Assembly (NCBI RefSeq): GCF_000337675.1
Contig: NZ_AOIB01000038.1
Span: forward strand, 65,927 to 103,290
DNA from: Natronococcus amylolyticus DSM 10524
GTDB lineage: Archaea > Halobacteriota > Halobacteria > Halobacteriales > Natrialbaceae
Direction of reading: 5' to 3'
DNA: 37,364 nucleotides
In this document: one piece after another, positions 26,356 through 34,582 of the stretch
How positions within the stretch are numbered: the first letter of the stretch is position 1
Layout of the letters: each line of letters begins with the position of its first letter
Position numbers and translations under genes: made by a program
The notes under the pieces: model-generated
Databases searched by the model: none
Told to the model about the DNA's origin: nothing
What the model saw: only the letters and a program-made list of their open reading frames with translations

Positions 26356-26856
26356 ATGACGCGGAACACGACGATGACGGTGATCGGCGTGCTCTCGGTG
26401 GTCGCACTCGTCACGGCGGCGCTGGGACTGTACCGCGTGTTCTCGTTTGTCGGTGCGGCGACCATCCTGGCGGTGTTCGCGGTCGCGACGATCGAACGCA
26501 ACGGGTCCGAACTCGATCTCGCGCCCTACACCGGACTGATCGGCATCCTCGGCGCGTTCTTCGTCGCTGGCCTGGCCGGGATCTGGCTAACCTGGGAGCC
26601 CGGCGTCACCGACTACAGCTACGTGCTGGGCGTGCCGACGTCGACGCTGATCTACTTCGGGTTCATCTGGCTGTTGCCCCTGACCTGTGCGGTCTACTAC
26701 TCGCTGCTGTTCGATCGGGTTGCAAGCGAGGAGATCGTCGAGGGCATCCTCGAGGACGCCCGTAAGGCCCAACGGGGCGAGTCGCTCCCGCTGGCGTCCG
26801 AACAGCCCGAGAGCACCCTCGAGGCGACCGACGGAGGTGAGCAGACCGATGAGTAG
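26356..26856 (+). CDS. accessory membrane subunit of a sodium:solute symporter
   Basis: The 166-residue protein has about four membrane helices (around 8-27, 29-45, 58-80 and 93-118) and an acidic C-terminal tail. Its last 8 bp overlap the symporter gene, so the two are translated together. Small membrane partners are known for several sodium:solute symporters, such as YhdT with PanF; the assignment here rests on gene order and helix pattern. No specific family is recognised. Confidence 0.65.
   Translation: MTRNTTMTVIGVLSVVALVTAALGLYRVFSFVGAATILAVFAVATIERNGSELDLAPYTGLIGILGAFFVAGLAGIWLTWEPGVTDYSYVLGVPTSTLIYFGFIWLLPLTCAVYYSLLFDRVASEEIVEGILEDARKAQRGESLPLASEQPESTLEATDGGEQTDE
26833..26840 (+). 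promoter_or_regulatory. strong Shine-Dalgarno for the symporter gene
   Basis: GGAGGTGA lies within the end of the upstream gene with 8 bases to the ATG at 26849. It fixes that start and suggests translational coupling. Confidence 0.7.
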
Positions 26857-28447
26857 CGTCCTCGGAACCGCCGGAACCGTCCTTCAGCAGGACGGGATCC
26901 CCGTCGCGGACGACCCGATCATCCTCGGCTTCGGCGCGGCGTACCTGCTGATCGTCCTCCTGATCGGTATCTGGGGCTGGATGAGAACGGAGTCGACCAG
27001 CGACTTCCTGATCACGGGCAAGAGCATCGGCACCTGGGTCCTCGCGCTGACGGCGTTCTCGGTGATCCAGTCCGGGTTCGGATTCATCGGCGGTCCCGAA
27101 CTTGTCTACGAGTTCGGGACGACCGCGCTGTGGATCTTCTTTACCGCGCCGCTTGGCTTCCTGCTGACGTGGGCCGTCCTGGCAAAGCGGATGCGCCTGC
27201 TTGCCGACATCCGGAACGTGTTGACCCTGCCCGACGCGATGTACGTCCGCTACGAGAGCGACTGGGTTCGCGGGCTCAGCGGCGTCGCCGTCGCGCTCGG
27301 CGTCGTCGCCTACCTGGCGGTCAATCTGGCGGCGCTGCAGTTCGTCATGCGGGCGATCTTCGGCATCCCCGTGCTGTGGGGACTGTTCGGGGGCGCGCTA
27401 ATCCTGCTGCTGTACTGTATGCTCGGCGGGATGATCGCGGGCGTCTGGACGGACTTCCTGCAGGCGATCACGATGGTCGTCGGCGCCGTGTTCGTCTTCG
27501 CGTACGCGATCTCGTTCGGGGGCGGGATGGAGAACATCTCCCAGAACCTGGCGAGTACCGATCCGAACCTCATCTCGCCGTTCGGCGCGATGGGCGGTGC
27601 GACGACCGCCGTGCTCGTCGGCATCGCCTGGTGGGTGCTGTTCTCCGTCGGTGCGGCTGGCCAGCCCCACCTGATCACGAAGTTCTACATGAGTCGTAAC
27701 CTCACGATCCTGAAGTGGGGTGCACCGATCGCGGCGATCTCCTACGCGATCTCGAGCCTGATTGCCTTTTCGGCCGGCCTCTCGATGCGCGCGATGGTCG
27801 AGGCCGGCCAGCGCGAGGCGACGTTCTCGGCCTCGGAGGTCGGCCCCGTCTTCGTGCTCGATCACACCGGGAGCATTGTCGCCGGGCTGATCCTCGCAGC
27901 GCTTCTGGCGGCGATCATGTCGACCAGCGACTCGTTCCTGAACATCGGCGCGGCCGCGATCTCGCGGGACATCCCGCGGGCGCTCGGCCGGCCGATCACC
28001 GATCCGAAGACCGAACTCCGCGTCACCCAGGCCGCACTCGCAGGGCTGACGGTGTTGTCGACGATCGTCGTCTTCTACTCCGACGCGCTGGTCGGTATCC
28101 TCGGCGCGATCAGCTGGGGCTTCTTCGCCGCCGCGTTCGTCCCGGTGGCCGTCTTCGGGTTGAACTGGAAGGGGGCGACCAAAGAGGGGGCGATCGCCGC
28201 CCTCGTGGTCGGCATGCTGTACAACATCATCTACAACGTCGTGCCCGAGGCCGCGGCGATCGTCGACGCGGGCTGGCTCAACTGGGTCAGCGAGAACGTC
28301 GTGATGGCGACCTACCCGTACCCGCCGGAGGTCCCCGCGGAGGCGATCTCGCTGCTCGTGACGATGGCCGTCTTCGTCTTCGTCTCGATCGCCACCCAGA
28401 AGGGACGTGAACTGCCCGCCGACCTGCACGCTCTGTTCGAACGGTGA
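26849..28447 (+). CDS. sodium:solute symporter family protein
   Basis: The 532-residue protein has about 13 membrane helices and the SSS-family pattern: SDFLITGKSIGTWVLALTAFSV near residues 51-72, SVGAAGQPHLITKFYMS near the middle (the GQP segment common in the PanF/proline/pantothenate group), and LLAAIMSTSDSFLNIGAAAISRD later, a sodium-site region. It would import a small organic solute with sodium. The substrate could be pantothenate, an amino acid or a carboxylate. It overlaps the accessory subunit gene by 8 bp, and its stop overlaps the next start. Confidence 0.9.
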   Translation: MSSVLGTAGTVLQQDGIPVADDPIILGFGAAYLLIVLLIGIWGWMRTESTSDFLITGKSIGTWVLALTAFSVIQSGFGFIGGPELVYEFGTTALWIFFTAPLGFLLTWAVLAKRMRLLADIRNVLTLPDAMYVRYESDWVRGLSGVAVALGVVAYLAVNLAALQFVMRAIFGIPVLWGLFGGALILLLYCMLGGMIAGVWTDFLQAITMVVGAVFVFAYAISFGGGMENISQNLASTDPNLISPFGAMGGATTAVLVGIAWWVLFSVGAAGQPHLITKFYMSRNLTILKWGAPIAAISYAISSLIAFSAGLSMRAMVEAGQREATFSASEVGPVFVLDHTGSIVAGLILAALLAAIMSTSDSFLNIGAAAISRDIPRALGRPITDPKTELRVTQAALAGLTVLSTIVVFYSDALVGILGAISWGFFAAAFVPVAVFGLNWKGATKEGAIAALVVGMLYNIIYNVVPEAAAIVDAGWLNWVSENVVMATYPYPPEVPAEAISLLVTMAVFVFVSIATQKGRELPADLHALFER

Positions 28448-28902
28448 TGACCGCGACCGAGGAACCGATCGCGAGACTCACCCACTGGATCCGCCAGCGC
28501 CCGAACTCGATCGAGTTCTGGGAGCTGGTGGTCACCGACGAGCGGCTGCTCTGCTGTTTCGTCGGCGAATCCTACCGTTCGATGCTGTTGCGGGCCGACA
28601 TGGGCGAACGCGGCCGCGCGCTCGTCGCCGACAGCGCGCCCGCGGAACTCGAGTCCCTCGACGAGCGAAACTTCTCGGTTCCCCTCGAGGCCATCGAGGG
28701 AATCCGGCTCGTCACCGGAACGCGGTTCCGGCGAGCGAAACTCGAGATCGACTGGAACGACACGGACGCCCCCTACGACGACGGAATGACGCTGACGGCG
28801 TCGAGCGGAGCCGAGTCCCAGGCCGACGTCGTCGCCGGCCTCGAGGACGAGCCATCCTTCGAGGACGTCGCCATCGACGTCGAACGGCGGGGCTGGTTCT
28901 AG
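28447..28902 (+). CDS. hypothetical protein of the symporter operon (151 aa)
   Basis: This soluble acidic protein starts at the ATG at 28447, whose first base is the last base of the symporter stop (TGATG); a GTG at 28444 would add one residue. It has no recognised domain. LVVTDERLLCCFVGESYRSML (about 27-47) and VPLEAIEGIRLVTGTRFRR look like a PH- or bPH-like strand pattern. The tight overlap suggests a role linked to the transporter. Confidence 0.65.
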   Translation: MTATEEPIARLTHWIRQRPNSIEFWELVVTDERLLCCFVGESYRSMLLRADMGERGRALVADSAPAELESLDERNFSVPLEAIEGIRLVTGTRFRRAKLEIDWNDTDAPYDDGMTLTASSGAESQADVVAGLEDEPSFEDVAIDVERRGWF

Positions 28903-28957
28903 GACCGCGTTCCGTTCGAACGGATGACTTTTCACGTCGACCCGTGAGGGATCGTGT

Positions 28958-29569
28958 ATGTCCACGGGTGCGACGACGACCGTCGAGATCGATACGACAC
29001 TGTTTATCACCGTCTCCGGGCCACCGGGCTGTGGCGCGACGACGCTCTGTGAGCGTCTCTCGGATGCGATCGGCTGTCCGTACGTCTCCGGCGGAGACAT
29101 CTTCCGCGAACTCGCCGAGGACCGCGACATGAGCCTCAACCAGCTGACGGCGAAGGCGGAGGCGTCGGGCGATATCGACCGGGCGCTCGATCGGCGGCTG
29201 CAGTCGATCGCGGAGAAGTGGGGCACCGCGAACAAACCCTTCATCCTCGAGTCCCGGCTCGCGGGCTGGATCGCGGGCGAGCGCGCCGATCTGCGGATCT
29301 GGCTCGACGCCCCCGAGGACGTCCGCCTCGAGCGCATCGAGGATCGTCTCGAGACCGAGGCCGAGATGCGGGTCCGGGAGGTCAGCGAGGCCGGCCGCTA
29401 CGAGTCGTACTACGAGATCGACATCGACGAGCGGGAGTTCTACGACCTGCAGCTCAACACCGCCCGCTGGGGGAAAGAGGGCGTGTTCCAGATCGTCCGG
29501 GCGGCACTCGAGGAGTACGACCCGGGCGCCGATACGGGAGCGTTTCCGACGCCGGCGCTGGACCCGTAG
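28958..29569 (+). CDS. cytidylate kinase-like P-loop protein lacking the Walker A lysine
   Basis: The 203-residue protein resembles archaeal CMP kinases: SGPPGCGATTL (residues 20-30), PYVSGGDIFRELAEDRDM, DIDRALDRRLQ, LESRLAGW and a C-terminal ARWGKEGV...-type tail. In the P-loop the lysine position is A27 (GCGATT). Some archaeal CMP kinases have Thr there, so loss of Lys is tolerated in the family. In haloarchaea I would expect the housekeeping copy to have GSGKST (recollection), so this may be a second, divergent paralogue. It may still phosphorylate CMP or a related substrate. Confidence 0.75.
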   Translation: MSTGATTTVEIDTTLFITVSGPPGCGATTLCERLSDAIGCPYVSGGDIFRELAEDRDMSLNQLTAKAEASGDIDRALDRRLQSIAEKWGTANKPFILESRLAGWIAGERADLRIWLDAPEDVRLERIEDRLETEAEMRVREVSEAGRYESYYEIDIDEREFYDLQLNTARWGKEGVFQIVRAALEEYDPGADTGAFPTPALDP

Positions 29570-29649
29570 TCGCTTCCCGCCACTACCGGAGACGACGGGA
29601 GAGGCCAGTACTGTGCTGAACCCCAGCCGTGACTCAACCGAAGGCAGTA

Positions 29650-30678
29650 TTATCGAATCAAGAACCCATCGGATAAGGGATCTTCCGGATCGATCACAAA
29701 TTCGTTCCGCCCAGTGACGTAGGCACTTCCGGAGATCCGCGGAACGATCGCGTCGTAGCCGCCATACGGTTCTTTGCCGGTGATTGTTCCTCGGAACACC
29801 GTACCGATGATGCTCTCGACGACAAGTTCGTCACCCACCTCGAGGTCGCCGCGTGCGTGTTGGATAGCGAGTCGGCCGCTGACACCGGTGCCGGTTGGCG
29901 AGCGGTCGATTTGCCCGTCTGCAAACACACACACGTTCTTGCTGTCGCACCCTTCGGTGGAAGACTCCTTTCTGAAGACGGTCCCGTACAAGAAACTCAA
30001 ATCGTCTTCAACCGGGTGTTTGATGTCAAAAGAATCCGAAACCGCGCGCTTGATAGCCATACCGGTGTGTATTATTTCGTCATCGTTATCTGGTGAAAGA
30101 TCCAGATCAATCTGATCGGCATCACAGTAGGCATAGAACGCGCCCCCATATCCGAGATCAAATTCGACCGGGCCAAGTTCGGGAACAGTGACGGTTTGAT
30201 CTAGTAGCGGAGCGAACGATGGAACGTTCTCGAAAGAAACCGACGTCACACGATCCTTCTCGATTTGGGATGTCGCGGTGACGAGTCCTGCGGGAGTGTC
30301 GAAAGCGACGATTTCTTCGGGCTGGTTCGGCGGGAGCATCCCAGTCTCGAAGAGAGCCGTTCCCAGCGCAATAATACCGTGACCACACATCGAACTGTAG
30401 CCTTTGTTTGTAGTGAACAGGACACCAACGTCGGCTTCGTCGGAAACCGGTTCAGTGAGAACCGCGCCGTACATGTCCGCATGTCCGCGTGGTTCCCACA
30501 TTAGTGCGGACCGAAGCGTATCGTACTCATCGTGCATGTAGCGACGCCGTTCGAGAATCGTTTCACCCGTTAGCTCAGGAAAGCCGTCAACGATGATTCT
30601 GAGAGGTTCTCCACCTGTGTGCGATTCGATCGTCGTAATACGATCCCACTCACTCGGGATCCGGGGCTGGTCCAGCAT
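29650..30678 (-). CDS. trans-3-hydroxy-L-proline dehydratase (proline racemase family)
   Basis: The 342-residue protein has the proline racemase fold, with SSMCGHG (C98) and DRSPTGTGVSGR (T262). Racemases and 4-hydroxyproline epimerases have two catalytic Cys. Replacement of the second by Thr marks trans-3-hydroxy-L-proline dehydratases, as in human L3HYPDH. The product would be pyrroline-2-carboxylate, which an ornithine-cyclodeaminase-family reductase can turn into proline. The gene is visibly lower in GC than its neighbours, suggesting transfer. No transporter or reductase is next to it. Confidence 0.85.
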   Translation of the reverse strand: MLDQPRIPSEWDRITTIESHTGGEPLRIIVDGFPELTGETILERRRYMHDEYDTLRSALMWEPRGHADMYGAVLTEPVSDEADVGVLFTTNKGYSSMCGHGIIALGTALFETGMLPPNQPEEIVAFDTPAGLVTATSQIEKDRVTSVSFENVPSFAPLLDQTVTVPELGPVEFDLGYGGAFYAYCDADQIDLDLSPDNDDEIIHTGMAIKRAVSDSFDIKHPVEDDLSFLYGTVFRKESSTEGCDSKNVCVFADGQIDRSPTGTGVSGRLAIQHARGDLEVGDELVVESIIGTVFRGTITGKEPYGGYDAIVPRISGSAYVTGRNEFVIDPEDPLSDGFLIR

Positions 30679-30684
30679 AGTTCA

Positions 30685-30873
30685 CTAGCTCTCGTTTTTC
30701 TGGACGGTATATGTTCTCGCCGAACGTAACTCGGCCTCACTGTTCCTCTCGTGCTCGTCAACGGCAATCACGATAGTGTTTCCGACAATATGCACTAATT
30801 TTCCAAATCCTGAAACGAGTTCAAATATCGTGCCCCGACTCAACCTCACGGCCACCCCTGAACGGAGCCACAA
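30685..30873 (-). CDS. possible small protein upstream of the hydroxyproline dehydratase gene
   Basis: A frame of up to 62 codons ends 6 bp before the dehydratase start on the same strand. The product has a plausible beta-rich segment (GKLVHIVGNTIVIAVDE) and a charged tail. The start is uncertain: TTG at 30873 or an internal GTG. The family is not recognised. It may be a real small gene, or the truncated end of a larger gene acquired together with the dehydratase. Confidence 0.35.
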   Translation of the reverse strand: MWLRSGVAVRLSRGTIFELVSGFGKLVHIVGNTIVIAVDEHERNSEAELRSARTYTVQKNES

Positions 30874-30969
30874 TGTGATTCACCACTATGCGTCGGGTCG
30901 ACGCGCCGAGCTGCCGATCTTGCTCACGCAATCACAATCCCTTTTCGGATCCTGACGAATCCTTCGGAC

Positions 30970-31803
30970 ATGGTAGACGAAATCGCTCCCGACTTCTGTC
31001 CGACGACGTCGAACGGCCTGCCGATGCTCGGCCTTGGTACCTGGGAGAACGACGACCCCGAACAGTGCGCCGAGAGCGTCCGAAACGCCCTCGAGCGAGG
31101 GTACCGACATATCGACACGGCACAGGCCTACGACAACGAGGAAGCCGTCGGCGAGGGGATCGCGAACGCCGACGTCGACCGCGAGGAAATCTTCCTCGCG
31201 ACGAAGATCTGGACCGACAACCTCGGCTACGAAGACGTCAAGGAGACCGCTCGAGAGAGCATGGACCGCCTCGGGGTCGACTACCTGGACATGCTGTACG
31301 TTCACTGGCCCGCCGGAGCGTACGAGCCCGAGGAGACCCTCTCGGCGTTCTCGGAGCTGTACGACGAGGGACTGATCGAGAACGTCGGCGTCAGCAACTT
31401 CATGGCCGAGGACCTCGAGAGGGCGATCGACGTCTGCGACGCGCCGATCGCGGCCAACCAGATCGAACTCCACCCGCTGCTCCCCCAGCCGGACCTGCGC
31501 GAGCGCTGTCAGCAGTACGACGTCGACGTCGTCGCCTACTCGCCGCTGGCCCGCGGCCAGGTGTTCAACCACGAGGGGCTCCAGAACGTCGCGGCCCGAC
31601 ACGGCGTCAGCGAGGCCCAGGTCAGCCTCGCCTGGCTGCGCGAGAAGGGCGTCACCGCGATCCCGAAGGCGACCGGCGAGGACCACCTCGAGGACAACTG
31701 GGAGTCGCTGCTTGTCGAGCTCGACCGCTCCGACGTCGACACGATCGACAACGTCGACGACGTCAGCCGCGAAGTCGACCCCAGCTTCGCCCCCTGGAAC
31801 TGA
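30970..31803 (+). CDS. aldo/keto reductase family oxidoreductase
   Basis: The 277-residue TIM-barrel protein has the AKR tetrad D49 (HIDTAQAY), Y54, K79 (LATKIW) and H112 (YVHWP), then GVSNF, IAANQIELHP and the NADP-binding AIPKATGEDHLEDN. It reduces aldehydes or ketones with NADPH; the close resemblance to 2,5-diketo-gluconate reductase-type AKRs does not define the substrate. It is the first gene of a plus-strand run that continues with membrane and acyltransferase genes, but 80-bp gaps argue for separate promoters. Confidence 0.92.
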   Translation: MVDEIAPDFCPTTSNGLPMLGLGTWENDDPEQCAESVRNALERGYRHIDTAQAYDNEEAVGEGIANADVDREEIFLATKIWTDNLGYEDVKETARESMDRLGVDYLDMLYVHWPAGAYEPEETLSAFSELYDEGLIENVGVSNFMAEDLERAIDVCDAPIAANQIELHPLLPQPDLRERCQQYDVDVVAYSPLARGQVFNHEGLQNVAARHGVSEAQVSLAWLREKGVTAIPKATGEDHLEDNWESLLVELDRSDVDTIDNVDDVSREVDPSFAPWN

Positions 31804-31882
31804 CTCGAGGGCTGCCGACTCGACCAGTTCGAGTTCCTGAATAGGAAGAAAGCTTACCACTTTTCGAGCCGTCGCAGGCGCT

Positions 31883-32629
31883 ATGGCAACCCGCACACGG
31901 AGGGGTGACGCCGGCATCTTCGGCGAGATCGCGACAGACGTTCGGCGGCTCCACGTCGGCTGGATGGCGCTTCGGTTCCCCAGACAGCGCGGCCGCGGCC
32001 ACGCCGTCATGGGTCGGTGGACCCCCGAGACGACCTCCCAGCAGCTCCGCTACTACGGCTGGGGCGTCCTCGGCGCGCTCGGTCTGCTCGTCGCCTACCC
32101 GCTCACCGTCATCGGCCTCGCGACCCGCTACTACGCGGCAAGACTCGACTCGACCCGAACCCGGCTCGGCGTCGCCGGCGTCACCGGTCTCGCTGTCCTC
32201 GCGTGGGGCGGGCTGACGGCCGTCGCTCACCTTCAGCTCGAGCCCGACGCCGTTCTCGCGGTCGCCGCAGCCAGCGCAGTCGCGACGGGGGCGACGGCGC
32301 TTTCGGCCGGCTGCTCGCGGGTCGGGGGCCGATCCGTCTCCGTGCTGCTGGCGTACCCGTTCGCGCTGACCGCACTCTTACTACCGCCGGTCGTCGCCGC
32401 GCTCGTAACCCCCTCGCTCGAGGGGGTCGTCCTCGAGCCCAGCTACGCGTTCGCGGTGCAGCTGCTCGAGGGGCCGCTGGCCGTCGGCGGACTCAACGAA
32501 CTGCTCCGGGCGAACTTCGAGCTGGCGGGCGCGGCTTACGCGGCGATGTGGGTTGCGATCGCGTTCCCGCTGGGGTGGCTGCTGGGACTTGCAGTCGCGC
32601 TGGCAAACCTGGTTCGGCCCTCGAGCTGA
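31883..32629 (+). CDS. haloarchaeal membrane protein of unknown function (248 aa)
   Basis: After a basic cytosolic N-terminus (about 55 residues with RRLHVGWMALRFPRQRGRGH), there are about five to six hydrophobic helices, including GVLGALGLLVAYPLTVIGL and the C-terminal AYAAMWVAIAFPLGWLLGLAVAL. No known motif was found. The codon use is typical of the genome. The start at 31883 is preceded by TTACCACTTTT, a weak TATA-like region. Confidence 0.65.
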   Translation: MATRTRRGDAGIFGEIATDVRRLHVGWMALRFPRQRGRGHAVMGRWTPETTSQQLRYYGWGVLGALGLLVAYPLTVIGLATRYYAARLDSTRTRLGVAGVTGLAVLAWGGLTAVAHLQLEPDAVLAVAAASAVATGATALSAGCSRVGGRSVSVLLAYPFALTALLLPPVVAALVTPSLEGVVLEPSYAFAVQLLEGPLAVGGLNELLRANFELAGAAYAAMWVAIAFPLGWLLGLAVALANLVRPSS

Positions 32630-32677
32630 ATCGGAGTCGTAGGCAAGCAGTATACTTCTCCTCGTGGTCCGACGGCT

Positions 32678-33469
32678 ATGACCGAGCGCGGCGAAACGAT
32701 CGAACCCTTTCCGCTGGGGCGACGCGGCACCGTCGACTACATGCGCACGGCCGGCCGACGGAGCGTCGTCCACGGGCTTGTCGAACTTGACGTGACCGAG
32801 GCTCGACGGCGCATTCGAGAGCTCGAGGAGCGGACTGGAACGCGACGGTCGTTCACCGCGTTTCTCGTCTTCTGTCTGGCTCGAGCGATCGACGACCACC
32901 CCCACGTTCAGACGTACCGCGACTGGCGGGGTCGACTCGTCCGGTTCGAGGACGTCGACGTGAACGTCCTGATCGAACGGGAGGTCGACGGCGATCGGAT
33001 CGGCGTCCCGCACGTCATCAGGGCGGTGAACCGACGGTCGCTCGAGTCGATCCACGACGAGATTCGAGCGGCCCAGACGGATCCGAGCGTGGGACGACAG
33101 CGCGGCCTGGCGGCTGCGGGCCTGCGGCTTCCCGGCCCCGTCCGGCGGCTATTGTGGCGACTGCCGCAGGTCTCTCCCCGCCACTGGAAGCGCCTCGCCG
33201 GTACGGTCGCCGTGACCTCCGTCGGGATGTTCGGCGACGGCGGCGGCTGGGCGGTTGCGCCGACGAACTACGCGCTCCAGCTCACGGTCGGGGGTATCGA
33301 GCGCAAGCCAGGGCTCGTCGACAACGAGGTCGTGCCTCGAGAGTACCTGAGCCTCACGGTGACGGTCGACCACGACGTCGTCGACGGCGCGCCCGCTGCT
33401 CGGTTCGTCGGGCGCCTGCGTGAACTCGTCGAAGCGGCGCACGGGCTGGATGAGGATCTCGAGACGTAG
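32678..33469 (+). CDS. stand-alone 2-oxoacid dehydrogenase E2-type acyltransferase domain protein
   Basis: The 263-residue protein is only the catalytic domain of the E2 family (CoA-dependent acyltransferase), with the active-site motif DHDVVDG (H232, D236). No lipoyl domain or E1/E3-binding domain is present, and the protein is too short to hold them. It begins near the domain's usual start (RRSVVHGLVELDV). Chloramphenicol acetyltransferase-fold relatives use the same His. It may be a small-molecule acyltransferase rather than a true oxoacid dehydrogenase part. No dehydrogenase genes are nearby. Confidence 0.8.
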   Translation: MTERGETIEPFPLGRRGTVDYMRTAGRRSVVHGLVELDVTEARRRIRELEERTGTRRSFTAFLVFCLARAIDDHPHVQTYRDWRGRLVRFEDVDVNVLIEREVDGDRIGVPHVIRAVNRRSLESIHDEIRAAQTDPSVGRQRGLAAAGLRLPGPVRRLLWRLPQVSPRHWKRLAGTVAVTSVGMFGDGGGWAVAPTNYALQLTVGGIERKPGLVDNEVVPREYLSLTVTVDHDVVDGAPAARFVGRLRELVEAAHGLDEDLET

Positions 33470-33619
33470 GGATTACAAAACAGGGAGCGTCCGGTACTCG
33501 GAGCCCTGCTGCTCCGCGGAACTGTCGGATCCGAATACGTTCGGCCCAGCTCGAGTGTCTGCTCGAGCGTACTGCCGGTTTCCGATACCCTTTGGGGGTT
33601 CGCCGTCCCACGATCACGT

Positions 33620-33811
33620 ATGGAGTTCGATCTACCAACCACGGCGGCGACGTTTATCGCGCTGATCACGCTCGGCGCGGTCGGGATGATCGCCTCGAAC
33701 ATGATGACGACCGACAGCATCCTGATGATGGTCGTCCCGTCGATGGTGATCTTCGGCGGGATCATGCTGCTGATCGGCGTCAAACACGGCCAGTACCGAG
33801 CGATGAAGTAG
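33620..33811 (+). CDS. small two-helix membrane protein (63 aa)
   Basis: The 63-residue protein has two Met-rich hydrophobic helices (about 9-25 and 34-53) and a short basic tail (KHGQYRAMK). This resembles small conserved haloarchaeal membrane proteins of unknown role. It converges on the next gene with a 14-bp gap. Confidence 0.65.
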   Translation: MEFDLPTTAATFIALITLGAVGMIASNMMTTDSILMMVVPSMVIFGGIMLLIGVKHGQYRAMK

Positions 33812-33825
33812 CCGAAATCGGCATT

Positions 33826-34335
33826 TCAGGGTCCCTCGTCGAACATCCAGCGGGTCGCGTCCGTCGGAAAGTCGGCCCACGCGAACACGACGTCCGGACG
33901 AACGCGAAAGAACGGCGTTCCGTGCCGGACGTCGTACTTCTCCTCGTAGGCCGCCTCGAGCGACTCGAGGAGTTCGGCGTCGGCCGTTTCCTCGTCGAGT
34001 CGCTCGGCCCGACCCTCGAGGATCACCACCTCCGCGGCGTCCTCGCGGTGGACGACAATATCGGGGTTTCGCTCGAGGTTGCGAACCCACCGCGTCCGCT
34101 CCCCGCCGCCGCAGTGGAAGGCGCCGTCGACCCAGACACCCCAGGTCGGCCGAACATGTGGAAACCCGTCCGGGCGAACGGTCGTGATCCAGTACGATCG
34201 GTCGCCGGCCAGTTTCTCGCCGACGAACTCCCAGGGGAGCAGACCTTCTCTATCGTCAGGAATACCGTAACTCGCCTCGGTCGCGGGACGGGATCGGTGC
34301 GCGTCGTCGATGAATCTCGAGTCCTCGTCGGTCAT
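33826..34335 (-). CDS. pyridoxamine 5'-phosphate oxidase-like (FMN/F420-binding split barrel) protein
   Basis: From the ATG at 34335 the product is 169 residues with the split-barrel pattern: SYWITTVRPDGFPHVRPTWGVW (about 49-70), AFHCGGGERTRWVRNLERNPDIVVHRE and a VVILEGRAE strand. The family binds flavin or F420 and reduces varied small molecules. The N-terminal 25 residues look disordered. A longer frame to 34398 was rejected because the domain does not need it. The specific substrate is unknown. Confidence 0.85.
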   Translation of the reverse strand: MTDEDSRFIDDAHRSRPATEASYGIPDDREGLLPWEFVGEKLAGDRSYWITTVRPDGFPHVRPTWGVWVDGAFHCGGGERTRWVRNLERNPDIVVHREDAAEVVILEGRAERLDEETADAELLESLEAAYEEKYDVRHGTPFFRVRPDVVFAWADFPTDATRWMFDEGP

Positions 34336-34519
34336 CGAATCATACACGCGACGGAACTGCATGAAACGCTGGTTGCTCGAGAGATATCGAAAGTCCAACT
34401 ACTATCGTTCGCTGTACAGCTCAACCAGTTATAAATGCTAAAAAGAATACGCGCGCCCTCAGCAACGGGAGGATGGCAAGGGCAGCGCAGAGAGTACTTG
34501 CCGCTAAAATCGAGGTTCT

Positions 34520-34539
34520 CGTTGTCAGGCTTGACAACG
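34520..34539. repeat. perfect 8-bp stem with 4-bp loop
   Basis: CGTTGTCA-GGCT-TGACAACG forms a 20-bp perfect hairpin, 44-63 bp downstream of the membrane protein gene on the minus strand. No T-run follows on either side, so it is not a clear terminator. It lies in a lower-GC stretch. Confidence 0.45.
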
Positions 34540-34582
34540 GATAGAACGGTAGAGCAGGTGGTGTAGAACGATAGACGGTACG

